From: Theobroma cacao
Lineage: Eukaryota; Streptophyta; Magnoliopsida; Malvales; Malvaceae
Assembly (NCBI RefSeq): GCF_000208745.1
Contig: NC_030859.1
Coordinates: 9,345,188-9,409,187, forward strand
Direction: 5' to 3'
DNA: 64,000 nucleotides
Positions 50,800 to 62,514 of the stretch are shown in pieces. Under the pieces are notes generated by a model. That model had not been told where the DNA came from. It searched no databases and worked only from the letters and a program-made list of their open reading frames with translations. Position numbers and translations under genes: made by a program. Every line of letters begins with the position of its first letter. Within the stretch, counting starts at the first letter, position 1.

Positions 50800-51190
50800 G
50801 TTTCAGGTATTCTTTCTGTTTGTAATATGGATGCTCGAGTATTGTTTGATCTTGGTGCTACCCATTCTTTTTATTTCTCCATGTTTTGCACTTCGTTTGG
50901 GTAAGGATCGTGTTAGGAGAGAAGAACAATTGGTGGTGTCTATTCCTTTAAAGGAGGTATTTGTGGCTGAATGGGAATATGAATCCTGTGTAGTTCAAGT
51001 CAAGGACAAAAACACATTGGTAAATCTAGTGGTGTTAGACACCTTAGATTTTGATGTGATCTTGGGAATGGATTGGCTATCACCCTGTCATGCCAGTGTA
51101 GATTGTTACCATAAACTGGCTAGACTTGATTTCCCGATGAACCCTCATTTATTATTCAAGGGGATAAGAGCAATGCTCCAACCAATTTGA
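50800..51190 (+). pseudogene. Aspartic protease of the Tekay-type element
   Basis: Retropepsin-like domain that would cut Gag-Pol. The active-site segment at about 50842-50871 reads LFDLGATHSF, where the usual motif is D-S/T-G, so the Ser/Thr is replaced by Leu. The rest, including LDFDVILGMDWLSP (flap and second half), lies in a different frame (50831-51190), so at least one frameshift separates them. Stop codons lie upstream, between the zinc knuckle and this domain. The product is inactive as it stands. Confidence 0.75.
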
Positions 51191-51288
51191 TATCTATCAT
51201 GTCTACTGGAAGGCTATTAAGATAGGGTTGTCAAGGTTACTTGGCTGTTGTGAGGGATACTCAAGCGAAGGTTGGAGATATAGGCTAA

Positions 51289-52326
51289 GTGTCGGTAATG
51301 AATGAGGTTATGGATGTATTTCCCAAAGAACTACCAAGTTTACCTCTTGAGCAAAAGATTGAATTTTGTATAGATTTGATTCCCGACACTAGACCCATAT
51401 CCATACCCCCATACCGAATGGCACCGATGGAGCTTAAGGAACTTAAGGATCAGTTGGAGGATTTGTTAGATAAAGGCTTTATTCGCCCCAACGTCTCACA
51501 TGGGGAGCACCGGTGCTATTTGTAAAGAAGAAAGATAGGTCACTTAGATTATGTATTGACTACCGACAACTTAATAAAGTAACGATGAAGAATAAGTACC
51601 CTTTTCCAAGAATAAATGATTTATTTGATCAGCTACAAGGGGCACAATGTTTGTCTAAGATAAATCTATGATCTGGGTACCATCAGCTGAGGATAAAAAA
51701 TGAGGACATACCTAAGACTGCATTTCGAACAAGATATGGGCATTATAAATTCTTGGTGATGTCATTCGGGCTTACTAATGCCCCTGCGGCCTTTATGGAT
51801 TTGATGAACGGAGTGTTCAAGCCCTATTTGGATAAGTTCATGGTGGTGTTTATTGATGACACATTGATCTACTCGAAGAGTCGAGAGGAGCACAAGCAGC
51901 ATCTTAAGATAGTGCTCTAAACTTAGAGTGAACATCGATTGTATGCCAAGTTCTCCAAGTGTGAGTTTTGGCTTGAAAGTGTCGCATTCTTAGGACATGT
52001 GGTTTCCAAGGATGGGATACAAGTCAACCCAAAGAAAGTTAAGGCAGTGAAAAAGTGGCCAAGGCCAGCATTAGTTACAGAGATTAGAAGCTTTTTGGGT
52101 TTGCCTGGCTATTATCGTCATTTTGTGAAGGACTTCTCCAAAATAGTCTCCCCTCTAACCAAGCTGACATGTAAAGATACAAAATTTGAGTGGTCAAATG
52201 CTTGTGAGGATAGCTTTAAGAAACTTAAGGCATGTCTCACCACAGCTCCAATATTAAGCCTACCGCAAGGCACAGGGGGTTATACGGTATTCTGTGATGC
52301 ATCGTAAGTTGGTTTAGGTTGTGTAT
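51289..52326 (+). pseudogene. Reverse transcriptase and start of RNase H, Tekay type
   Basis: RT copies element RNA into DNA. The N-terminal part (51289-51525) contains [10 protein letters not shown] and [15 protein letters not shown] frameshift near 51500 moves the rest to the frame of 51501. The catalytic FIDD is at 51849-51860. The thumb/connection part follows ([30 protein letters not shown]), then the RNase H start (FCDAS). In-frame stops are TGA at 51669, TAA at 51918, TAG at 51924 and TAA at 52305. The sequence is interrupted at 52327 by the Sirevirus and continues at 62515. Confidence 0.9.
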
Positions 52327-53428
52327 TGTTGGCTCCATTAGTTTTTGATGATAATAAAGTATTCCCATTCATTTGTGTCTAATGCCTTTACTTAAGTGTG
52401 CAGGAAAATCAATGTATAAAATTAATAAATCAATCTTTCAAAGTGTATATCAAAAGAAAAAGGAGATAAAAATAATTAGACATGACTGCTTGATAAAAAG
52501 GGAAGCTCATTAGTTGAATTAGGAAGAATGTTGGTTGGCCAAGATTCAAATTACAGAAATGGCGGGCTGAAGAATATTGAGAAATATAACCAACTTAGTT
52601 GACCAAGAAATGAGCCAGTCGACTAAGTGCTTATTGCCAGAACTGCTAGAGACAGGGAGCAGAAAACAGAGACAACTTAGTCAACTAAGATATCGGTTAG
52701 CCGACTAAGAGCATTCTGCCTGCAAGTTTGAAAGCTGCACTAAAGGACAAAGTAACGGCTAGAACCGACTCCCAACTATCTCTAATAGCTAGAAAACTGT
52801 CAAACTACCATCAGAGTTGTTTCTCCAAGTATGAAAGAGTTCTCCAACAATTAGAAATCATCTTTTGGAAGTTTTGGAAGAGATTAGAGTCACAAAGAGC
52901 TAAAAAACCTGAAAATTCTCTCTTCACCTCATTGCACTTAAATGCCCATCTTTTGTGCTTATATTCTGCACTTAACCTTGTACCATTTAGATCAACTTGT
53001 GATCATAGGTACTTTCTTTTAACATCTTTTCTTGTATTCTTAGAGTGAGGAAGTCACTCTTAAGTGGTTATTTCAAGCTAGGATTGCTTGAATTTGTTAA
53101 GGTTCTAACTTAGCCTTGAAAGTTAGGTGTTAGGTTTTAGTTTAGCCCGTGAAAAACTAGTGTAAAAGGTTTTTGGCTGAGCCTTGTAAAAGCCATTGTA
53201 AAGCTTGGTGAAAGCTTGTGAATTTCACCGATTTTTAGTGGATTTGTGGGAAAATCCTTGGTTAGATAATCAAGGTAGTGGACGTAGGTCTTTGACTGAA
53301 CCACTCTAAATTGTTGTGCATTGTCTACTCTGTTTTTATTTTCTTTATGTTGGAAATTAGTTCCTCATCTTGTCAAGAGCCGATTTATACTATTCACCCC
53401 TCTCTAGCACATATTATTGGGACCAACA
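52327..53428 (+). repeat. Sirevirus 5' LTR
   Basis: 1102 bp, closely matching 61426-62509 along its length. It holds inverted motifs of the form CTTAGTTGAC…GTCGACTAAG at about 52586-52710. The frame at 52728-53048 (repeated at 61800-62129) is an LTR coincidence present in both copies. Confidence 0.93.
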
Positions 53429-53430
53429 AG

Positions 53431-53450
53431 TGGCATCAATGCTAGTTCCC
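53431..53450 (+). other. Sirevirus primer-binding site, decayed
   Basis: TGGCATCAATGC lies two bases after the LTR end. It resembles the tRNA-iMet complement TGGTATCAGAGC with three differences. Confidence 0.6.
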
Positions 53451-53486
53451 TATTCTTAAGGCTTAACATCCATAGGGAGGACCCAA

Positions 53487-54693
53487 ATGGCTCTCTAAAA
53501 ATCAATAGTGGTTGAGGGACAATCAACAAACATACCACCTCTATTTGATGGCTCTAATTACCTTTATTAGAGCACTAGGATGTCAATTTATATTAGAGCT
53601 ATAGATTATGAAATGTTGATGTCATAATTGATGGACCCTTCATGCTCTCAACTTTGAATGTGGTGACAAATGAGTTGATGCCTAAGCCAAGGTCTGAATG
53701 GGTAAAGGCTGAGACTAAGAAAGTTCAAGTAAATTTTAAGGCCATCAACACATTGCATAGTGCCTTGACCCCCACTGAATTTAACAAAGTCTCAAGCTGT
53801 ACAATAGCTAAACAAGTGTGGGAGAAACTTAGAATAATCCATGAAGGGACTTCTCAAGTCAAGGAGTCCAAAATTGCCCTCTTGACACATAACTATGAAA
53901 TGTTCAAAATGGAGCCTGGTGAAGACATCATCAGTATGTTTGATAGGTTTACAAACATCACAAATAAATTGAGTCAGCTAGGCAAGCCTATCCCTGAACA
54001 TGAATTAGTAAAGAGACTGCTTAGAAGTCTACCAAAAAATTGGAAGCCTAAAGTGACTGCAATCCGAGAGGCAAAAGATCTAAATGTTATCACCTTAGAT
54101 GAGATTTGTGATTATCTCCTTACTCATGAGCTGGAGCTTAAAGAGGAAGAAGAAGAAGATAGGAGGGAGGCAAAGGAAAAAAAAAGAGCATTGCATTTAA
54201 AGCCAGCATCCTTGAAGAAGAGCTGGAAGAGTTGTCATGCGATAATGATGAAGAGTTAGCTCTGGTTGCAAGAAAATTAAGAAAGCTTATGGGCAGAAGA
54301 AACCGAAGACTAGTTAGAAGAGGCTTTATAACAGATCAAAGTGCTTCATGAAAAATCAGAAACAAGAATGACTCCAACAAAAAGGAGGAGTTGATATGCT
54401 AGAAGTGCAAGAAACTTGACCACTTCAAGTCTGAATGTCCATCGCTGAAGGATGAGACTCCAAAGAAAAATAAGAAATCCAAGAAAGCAATGGTAGCAGC
54501 TGCATGGTCGGATAGTGACACATCAAGCTCTGAAGCTAAAGATGAAAAATCTGAGGAAAGAGCAAACCTATGTCTGATGGCACGGGATGATGAAACAGAG
54601 GTATCCTCATCCCCCTGCATTAATTCTTTTGATGATTTACAAGATGAGTATGAGTGCTTTTATGATGAATTTGAAAAAGTTTTCTCAAAATAA
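53487..54693 (+). pseudogene. Sirevirus gag (UBN2-type) with zinc knuckle
   Basis: Capsid/nucleocapsid precursor. The start region reads PPLFDGSNY with stops soon after. The main open part (53642-54259) contains the UBN2/copia gag segments SCTIAKQVWEKLRIIHEGT, VKESKIALLTHNYEMFKM and LLRSLPKNWKPKVTAI. A CCHC knuckle follows at 54397-54438 (C-x2-C-x4-H-x4-C), but a TAG sits between the first two Cys. The acidic Ser-rich tail (54490-54693) is in the knuckle's frame. Several stops and at least one frameshift break the gene. Confidence 0.85.
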
Positions 54694-55107
54694 AAAACAT
54701 TAAAGAAAAAGGCTGCATCTATTGAAAATGATTTGGAAAAGATGAGACAAGAGTTCAACTCTATTTTTGAGCAAAGAAATATTTTGCAAATTGAGTTAGA
54801 ACACTCAAAAACAGATTTTGAAGTTTAAAACTAGAGCTGGACAATAAAACTGAAGCTTGGCAAAAATTACTTGATGAAAACACAGCTCTCAAATGTTTAA
54901 AAATTGAAACTCCAAAAAAAAAATGCATACCACAAGAAAAATTATGCTTTTGCATCATCTAAATGTTATTGTTGCGGTAAATATGGACATTTATCATATG
55001 ATTGCTTTAAAAAAATAACCTGTAGAAAGTTAAAAAAATTTGGGTTCCAAAAGGATCATATATTGCAACTAACACTCAAGGACCCATCAAAATATGGGTA
55101 CTTGTAA
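54694..55107 (+). pseudogene. Sirevirus Gag C-terminal coiled coil and second zinc knuckle
   Basis: A Glu/Lys/Leu-rich stretch (about 54700-54930) looks like a coiled coil, with frame breaks. A perfect CCHC knuckle, CYCCGKYGHLSYDC, lies at 54964-55005. The long coiled coil plus a second knuckle fits Sirevirus Gag. Confidence 0.7.
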
Positions 55108-55184
55108 AGAAAAACTAAAAATTTGTTTTGTAGGTTGAGCTGCCCTTAAAGGAGACATGTTCAAGAGCTCAACTCAAGAAGAAG

Positions 55185-56894
55185 TAGCCTTGGTACATGG
55201 ATAGTGGCTATTCACGACACACGACAGGAGATGAAATGTTATTTGCTCAGCTAGACAAGAAAAAGGGAGGTACCGTATCTTTTGGTGATGATTCAAAAGG
55301 TAGAATTCATGGGATAGGTACGGTTGGTAAGAATTCCCAAACTGAAATAAGTCATTTGTTATTAGTTAAAGGTTTGAAGCATAATTTATTGAGCATTAGT
55401 CAATTATGTGACAAAGGATTTAAAGTATGTTTTGATTCAAATAAGTGTGAAGTAATTGACATAAGTACAAACAAAGTCTTATTCATAGGAAAGAGATTAA
55501 AGAATATGTATGTTATTTTTCTTGAGGATCTTGAGATAAATAGTGAAATATGTCTTGTTCCAAATGCTGATGATGATAGCTAGTTATGGCATAGGAGATT
55601 AGGACATGTAAGTTTGCATACGATGTCAAAATTGATTAGAAAGAACTTAGTTGTTGGGCTACCATATTTAAAATTTGAAGATGATAAAATATGTGATGCT
55701 TGCCAACTACGAAAACAAGTTAGAACATCTTTTAAAGCTAAGAAAGTTGTGTCAACATCTAGGCCTCTTGAACTGTTACACATTGATCTATTTGATCCAA
55801 TAAGCACAACTAGCTTAGGAGGAAAATCTTATGGCTTTGTGATAGTTGATAACTATTCTAGGTACATTTGGGTCTATTTTCTTGCTCATAAAAATGATTC
55901 TTTATCAATTTTTATAAGTCATTGTAGAAGAGTAGAGAATGAAAAAGGACTAGCCATAGTTAGCATAAGAAGTGATCATGGAGGAGAATTTGAAAGTGAT
56001 GAATTTGAGGAATTTTGCAATGAAAAGGGGTTGGATCATAATTTCTTTGCATCTAGAACACCCCAGCAAAATGGAGTTGTAGAAAGGAAAAACCGAACCT
56101 TAAAAGAGATGGCTAGAACTATGCTATGCGAGAACAACCTACCAAAATATTTTTGGGCTGAGGTAGTGAACGCAGCAGCTTATATACTTAATAGAGTATC
56201 AATAAGACCTATGATATCTAAGACACCTTATGAACTTTACAAGGGTAGGAAACCAAATATTTCTCATCTTAGGAGTTTTGGCTGTAAATATTTTGTATTG
56301 AACAATGAAAAACAGCCCTTAGGGAAGTTTGATGCAAAGAGTGATGAGGCAATATTTTTAGGTTATGCATTAAACTCAAAGGCTAATAGGATTTTTAACA
56401 AAAGGGCTTTAACGGTAGAAGAATCAATCCATGTAGTTTTTGATGAATCAAAGGCTTTACAAAAGGAAATTCATGATGATGATGATGATGTAGAAATCCT
56501 TGAAAAGCAAATGAATGAAATGAGCTTAGAAAATAATAAGAATAATGAAGAAAGCTCACCTAGAAGAGAAAATGAAACTCCATCTCTTGAAAATTTGCAA
56601 AGAACAGAAAATCAACATGGTGATCTTCCAAGGAGTTGGAGATTTGTAAGAGACCATCCACAAGATCAAATAATAGGTGACATTTCTCAAGGTGTCAAAA
56701 CTAGAAGAGAAACTAGGGAAACTTGTGAGTTTTCAGCTTTCATATCGCAAATTGAACCCAAAAGTTTTGAAAAAGCTAAAAAAGAGGAAGGTTGGATGAT
56801 GGCCATCCAAGAGGAACTTGACCAATTCACAAGAAACTGTGCATGGTTATTGGTACCTAGACCCTCAAATCACCCAATCGTTGGCACAAAATGA
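55185..56894 (+). pseudogene. Sirevirus protease and integrase
   Basis: The protease active site WYMDSGYSRH (D-S-G) starts near 55191. The GAG-pre-integrase zinc-binding segment LWHRRLGHVS…CDACQLRKQ follows at about 55584-55730. The integrase core has ELLHIDLFDP (first Asp), RSDHGGEFES (second Asp) and TPQQNGVVERKNRTL (Glu), so the D,D-35-E triad is intact. The frame is continuous from 55197 but has TAG at 55581 (just before the LWHRRLGH segment) and TGA at 56892 at the end of this part. Confidence 0.92.
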
Positions 56895-58286
56895 GTGTTT
56901 AGAAATAAGGTAGATGAGCAAGGAAATGTAGTTAGAAAGAAAGCTATATTAGTAACACTAGCCTACAATCAAGAGGAAGGAATAGATTATGATGAAACCT
57001 TTGCACCCGTAGCTAGAATTGAAGCCATAAGGTTGTTGCTAGCTTCTACATGCTTCATGAATTTTAAATTATACCAAATGGATGTAAAGAGTGCATTTTT
57101 GCATGGATTTATTCAAGAGGAAGTGTATGTTGAACAGCCACCAGGTTTTGAAGATTTTGAAAAACCAGACCATGTTTACAAATTCTATAAAGCCTTGTAT
57201 GGATTGAAACAAGCTCCTAGAGCTTCATATGAAAGGCTTTCAAAATTTCTGGTTGAAAAAGGTTATATTAGAGGCAGCATTGATACTACATTATTCATTA
57301 AAAGACATTTACATGATTTAATTGTTGTACAAATATATGTGGATGACATTGTATTTGGTGCAACTAATGAGTCTTTAAGCAAGAACTTTGCAAAAGAAAT
57401 GCAGGGTGAATTTGAAATGAGCATGATGGGAGAATGGAAGTTCTTTCTTGGTCTTCAAATTAAGCAAAGTGAGGAAGGAATCTTCATCAACCAAGAAAGG
57501 TACACTCAAGATATGCTCAAGAATTTCGATATGCTGAAGCTAAAACCAATCTCCACACCAATGAGTTCATCCACAAGACTTGATCTTTATAAAAAAGGAA
57601 GGAATGTAGATCAAAAGCTTTATAGAGTTATGATCGGTTCATTACTTTACTTGACAACAAGCAGACCGGATATTCAGTTTAGTGTGTGTTTGTGTGCTAG
57701 ATTTCAGTCATAACCTAAAGAATCACACTTAATAGTTGTTAAAAGAATTTTTAGATACCTCTTAGAGACTCAAACTTTAGGTATATGGTATTCTAGAGAA
57801 TCAACATTTAGCTTAATTGGATACTCTGATGTTGATTTTGCTGGCAGCGAAACTGATAGGAAAAGCACCAGTGGAACATTGCAATTTTTAGGTAGCATGC
57901 TTGTGTCATGGTCCAGCAAGAAACAAAATTTAGTAGCTTTATCTGCAGTTGAAACAGGGTTTATATCACTAGGTAGCTACTGTTCACAAATTCTTTAGAT
58001 CAAACAGCAATTGAAAGACTATGGAATGACTATGCATAACGTACCAATATACTGTGATAACACAAGTGCAATTAATATATCAAAAAACCTAGTGCAGCAC
58101 TATAGAACAAAACACATTGAGATTAGACATCATTTTGTTAGAGACCATGTAGTGAAAAATGATGTTAAAATTGAATTTGTGAATACTTTGCATCAACTAG
58201 TTGATAGTTTTACTAAACCATTGAATGAAGATAGATTCTGTGAAATTAGAAGAAATCTAGGTATGATTAGTCTGCAAGAATTGTGA
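56895..58286 (+). pseudogene. Sirevirus reverse transcriptase and RNase H
   Basis: Same frame as the integrase, directly after the TGA at 56892. RT segments: FAPVARIEAIRLLLA, YQMDVKSAFLHG, ALYGLKQAPRASY and the catalytic YVDD (about 57336-57347). RNase H: SDVDFAGSETDRKSTSG, SSKKQNLVALSAVE (catalytic Glu region), IYCDNTSAI, and the C-terminal KHIEIRHHFVRD. Stops are TAA at 57711 and TAG at 57996. Otherwise the frame is unbroken for over 3 kb from 55197. Confidence 0.93.
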
Positions 58287-58528
58287 GAAAATCTTTGGCT
58301 CATGTACATGAAACAAAAAGCATTCAGTCGACTAAGATGAATCTTAGTCAACTAAGAGTGTTCCGTTAGTATTAAATAATAAGACTCAGTCATTAAAATG
58401 AAGAAGGAATAAAATAATGAAAATAATGTATTTACTGGGTAATAAAGAAAGGAAAAAAACTATCTAAGTGAATAACCAAAATTTAGAGGGAGTTTTGAAA
58501 TTTTGAGTAAATAGAATAGGGCAACATC

Positions 58529-58540
58529 AAAGGGGGAGGA
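58529..58540 (+). other. Polypurine-tract-like motif after pol
   Basis: AAAGGGGGAGGA, similar to the tract beside the 3' LTR. Sireviruses are known to carry several such copies. Confidence 0.5.
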
Positions 58541-58760
58541 GGACAGTTTTACTACAAATTAACTGCTGACAACTTCTCTTTTTCTCTCCCCTGAAACCTG
58601 AGCTTTTGAAACTGAAACCCATCTCTTCACATTTTATTCTAAAATCAATTCAAACCCTTGCCATTTAGACAAAACCCCAGTTAGAAAAATCCCTTGAATC
58701 AGAATCGCAAAAACTTCCTAGAGTAGAGAAATTACTGAAAAGAAGAAAAGAAAAAGACCA

Positions 58761-60636
58761 ATGGAAGAAGGGTCTGAAATGGGAATACTGAAGAAGAAAC
58801 AGAAAATCGCATCTGCTTCAGTGAAAGAAATATCTAAGAAATTCAAAAAAAAGAAGCAGAAAACAGAAAAGAAAAAAGACAAGGAATCCTCACTCAAGAA
58901 AGGTATTGGCTCTTCTTCTTCTAAGATTAGAAATAGGATGCATCAACTGAGGCTAAAAGAAATTGAGAATGCACCTATTACTTGTGGCAAATATATTGAC
59001 TGGAAGAGTTTTGATGAGAATTTAGAACTACAGACTAGTTTATCTAACTATTTTACTGAACTAAAACTGAAAGGATATAACACTTTTAAGAATAGATCCT
59101 ACAGTGCAAGTTTGGTAAAAGCATTTTATTCCAGCATTGCTTTAGGAGAAAAAGAATTAGAAGATTCTGATGACTTTGTAGAAAATGGTCTGAATGTGTA
59201 TTTGAATGGGAAAAAACTTGTTGTCACTGCTGATGATTTAGGTAGCTTACTGAAAATCGAATGTGAAGAGGGTGAATATGAGTTCCCAGAGAAATATGAT
59301 CCCTCATCATTATGGGAAATCATCACCTAGAGGAAAAAAATATTCTTTAATAAGCAATTTGGACTTATAATCATCCCCTAGATAAGGATTTTGCACTACT
59401 TTGTAGCAACAAACATCCAAGGAAGAAGTGGAAGTTTAAGTTATGTCAGCCTTCAGGATCTTTGGCTGATGGAACATGCCTTTAATGGGGTTGCTTTGAA
59501 TATAGGCAAGTTCATGACAAAAAAGATGAGAGGAGCTTGCAAACTTGATAAAGTTAACCTGCCTTATGGAAATGTCATAACATCCCTTGTACAGAAAAAG
59601 GGAGTTTAGGCCAAGAGGTATGAAATGGACATGGTAAAGACCAGAGATCAAGCCATTTACTATAGCAGTTTGATCAAAATGTGGGTACAAGCTAGATGGA
59701 GAGAAATTCACTAGAACACCCAAAGTCTCTGCTATACTAGCACCAACCAAGGCATCATCCTCCCAATTCTCTAGTGAAATGATTTTTAATCTCTTAATGA
59801 GGATAGATGGTAAACTCACTAATCAAAAGATCAAGGACAAATTTGTTAAACTTGAGAATGAATTGAAGAGAAAGGAGAAAGTGTCCTTAGAATCTGCTAT
59901 TGTATACTCATCTGAAACTCCAAGTGTTGCACCAGCACAGCAAGGTGCTGAAGGCTTAGCCTTGCAAGCAGAAGGGTCTTCTGCTCCTGAAGCAAGTCAT
60001 GGCATTCAAGCGGAAGATTCTCATCCTGGTGTGGAACAACCAGCTAAGGCTCCAACGTCTGAACACTAGAGCAAGGACAAGTCAGACCAAAGAACATATG
60101 TTATTGGTTTAGGATCTGAAAAATAGTAGCCTTCTACTCCAAATTCAGAGGAAGTTTCCATTATGGATATCTTCCACCAAATGGTTAGGGAGGAACAAGC
60201 TGAAAAGGACACTGTCAGGGTAGAAACTCAAAAGGATGGTGGAGATATAGGAAAAGAAAAGAAACCTGCATCAGCTCTTAAAGTCAAGGCAAAATCTGGA
60301 AAAGGAAAACAAAAAATTACTGTAGCATTAAAGCCATAGACCAAAGAGAAAGGAAAAGCTACTGCAGTCCCACCAACAGAGGTAAAATCACCAACCAAGG
60401 GAAAGAAGACTATGGCCACCAAAACAGCCTTTCTCAATAGAAGAAAGTCTTTCAGGTTGGCTGAGAAATCCAGACTAGCTCCAACCTCTTCCCTTCAGTG
60501 TCCAATCCATGTCTCAAAGAAGTCCTCACCAGAACCTTCCCCTAAAAAGTCATCACCTCTCCTAGAGCCCTCTCTTTTTCCTCTACACCCTTTTTATGGC
60601 ACTAAATCCTCACCCTCTGACACCTCGGATGACTAG
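58761..60636 (+). pseudogene. Sirevirus extra 3' ORF (plant-transposon-protein-like)
   Basis: An additional reading frame downstream of pol, sometimes called env-like in Sireviruses; its role is unknown. It starts at 58761 with MEEGSEMGILKKKQK and a Lys-rich basic tract. The central part (about 58970-59600), with LVKAFYSSIALGE, GKKLVVTADDLGSLL and LPYGNVITSLVQKKG, resembles the 'putative plant transposon protein' domain found in extra ORFs of plant LTR elements. Stops at 59328 (TAG) and 59379-59381 (TAG) break this frame. A frameshift falls between 59610 and 59779. The C-terminal part (59779-60636, several stops) is Ser/Pro/Lys-rich, ending SPSDTSDD. No signal peptide or clear membrane segment is seen. 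Confidence 0.7.
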
Positions 60637-61425
60637 AAACCCCTTAATTGGATACTGACAAAAAGGGAGAGTATGGTAGAATCCTAAAGGGAGGAGGAAT
60701 CACAAAATAAAAAAAAATGTTAGGGTAGAGGAACCAAGAGTAGGAACATAGGGAAGATAGGAAGAAAAACAATCTAGGGGCAATTTCGAAACATCTTTTT
60801 GTTTAACTACTATTTGTCCCATGGTGGCACTTAAACACTCGATTTTAATATTGTTGTTTATATGGTAGTGTGAGACATGGATGCTGATATATTTATGATA
60901 TTTTAACTGCTAAAAATTGAAAGTTACTGATATTTTGTTATCCTTGGTATTTTTACTGATGTTGACAAATTCTACTGCTGTATTAATATTGAATTATATG
61001 CTGACATTTGATTTCTGTGAATAATTTTTGGTTGTGAATAGATATAGATGTTGTATATAGTGTATCAATTGAAACATGAATGGTGAAGACAAAATCTGAT
61101 TTAAATTAACTGTTGACAGCTGCTGGAACTTTAATGAAAATCTATCAACACTCACTGTTGAAAGTTTAATGACAAATCTGTTAATACTTACTTGCTGCAA
61201 ATCACTTTATATTGATGCACATATGTATACTCTAAATGTACAATGTCATTTTCTATGTGACAAAAATAAAATTTGCTAGAATAAAGTAAGCAAACTATGC
61301 ACACACAAAGGGAGAGCATATATTTACGGGGAGCAATTCTCATTTTTTGCAGAAACCCAAAAAGTGTAAAAAGACACCATGTTGTTAATCAAGGAATGTT
61401 TTCTCATCATCAAAAAGGGGGAGAT
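60637..61425 (+). mobile_element. Sirevirus 3' non-coding region with repeated PPT motifs
   Basis: No protein. AAAAAGGGAGAG at 60660-60671 and AAAGGGAGAG at 61307-61316 echo the true polypurine tract AAAAAGGGGGAGA at 61412-61424, which directly precedes the 3' LTR (61426). Several short T-rich blocks lie between. Confidence 0.75.
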
Positions 61426-62509
61426 TGTTGGCTCATTAGTTTTTTATGATAATAAAACATTCTCATTCATTTGTGTCTAATACCTTTACTTAAGTGTGTA
61501 GGAAAATCAATGTATAAAATTAATAAATCAATCTTTCAAAGTGTATATCAAAAGAAAAAAGAGATAAAAATAATAAAACATGACTGCTTAACAAGAAGGT
61601 AGCTCATTAGTTGAATTAGGAAATATGTTGGCCAAGATTCAAATTACAAAAATGGCCGGCTGAAGAATATTGAGAAACATAACTAACTTAGTTGACCAAG
61701 AAATGAGCCGGTAGACTAAGTGCTTACTGCCAAAGACAGAGAGCAGAAAACAGAGATAACTTAGTCAACTAAGATATCGGTTAGCTGACTAAGAGCATTA
61801 TGCCTGCAAGTTTGAAAGCTGCATTAAAGGACAAAGTAATGGCTAGAACTGACTCCCAACTGTCTTTAACGGCTAGAAAACTGTCAAACTGCCATCAGAG
61901 TTATTTCTCCAAGTATAAAAGAGTTCAACAATTAGAAATCATCTTTTGGAAGTTTTGGAAGAGATTAGAGTCACAAAGAGCTAAAAAACCTAAAAATTGT
62001 CTCTTCACCTCACTGCACTTAAACGCCCATCTTTTGTGTTTATATTCTGCACTTAACCTTGTACCATTTAGATCAACTTGTGATCATAGGTACTTTCTTT
62101 TAACATCTTTTCTTGTATTCTTAGAGTGAGGAAGTCACTCTATGTGGTTATTTCAAGCTAGGATTGCTTGAATTTGTTAAGGTTCTAACTTAGCCTTGAA
62201 AGTTAGGTGTTGGGTTTTAGTTTAACCCATGAAAAACTAGTGTAAAAGGTTTTTGGCTGAGTCTTGTAAAAGCCATTGTAAAGCTTGGTGAAAGCTTGTG
62301 AATTTCATCTGTTTTTAGTGGATTTGTGGGAAAATCCTTGGTTGGATAATCAAGGTAGTGAATGTAGGTCTTAGACCGAACCACTCTAAATTGCTATGCA
62401 TTGTCTGCTCTGTTTTTATTTTCTTTGTGCTGAAAATTAGTTCCTCATCTTGTTAAGAGCTGATTTGTGCTATTCACCCCCCCTCTAGCACATATTATTG
62501 GGACCAACA
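61426..62509 (+). repeat. Sirevirus 3' LTR
   Basis: 1084 bp, starting TGTTGGCTCATTAG and ending GGGACCAACA. It differs from the 5' LTR by scattered substitutions and a few short indels (for example a short block missing near 61730). The two copies still align along their full length. Confidence 0.93.
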
Positions 62510-62514
62510 TGTAT

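Larger units (their letters stand above)
52327..62509 (+). mobile_element. Complete Ty1/copia Sirevirus, TSD TGTAT
   Basis: A 10,183-bp element with LTRs TGTTGG…CCAACA and a perfect duplication TGTAT (52322-52326 and 62510-62514). The domain order gag, PR, IN, RT, RNase H is that of Ty1/copia. An extra ORF after pol, repeated polypurine tracts and large size point to the Sirevirus (SIRE/Maximus) group. It is structurally complete but carries several nonsense mutations, so it is not autonomous now. Confidence 0.93.

Noticed and set aside
52728..53048. 106-codon frame, again at 61800-62129
   Set aside because: It lies in both Sirevirus LTRs. It has no domain and no expected coding role there.
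59126..59819. Minus-strand frames of 66 and 127 codons
   Set aside because: Shadows of the Sirevirus 3' ORF on the opposite strand.
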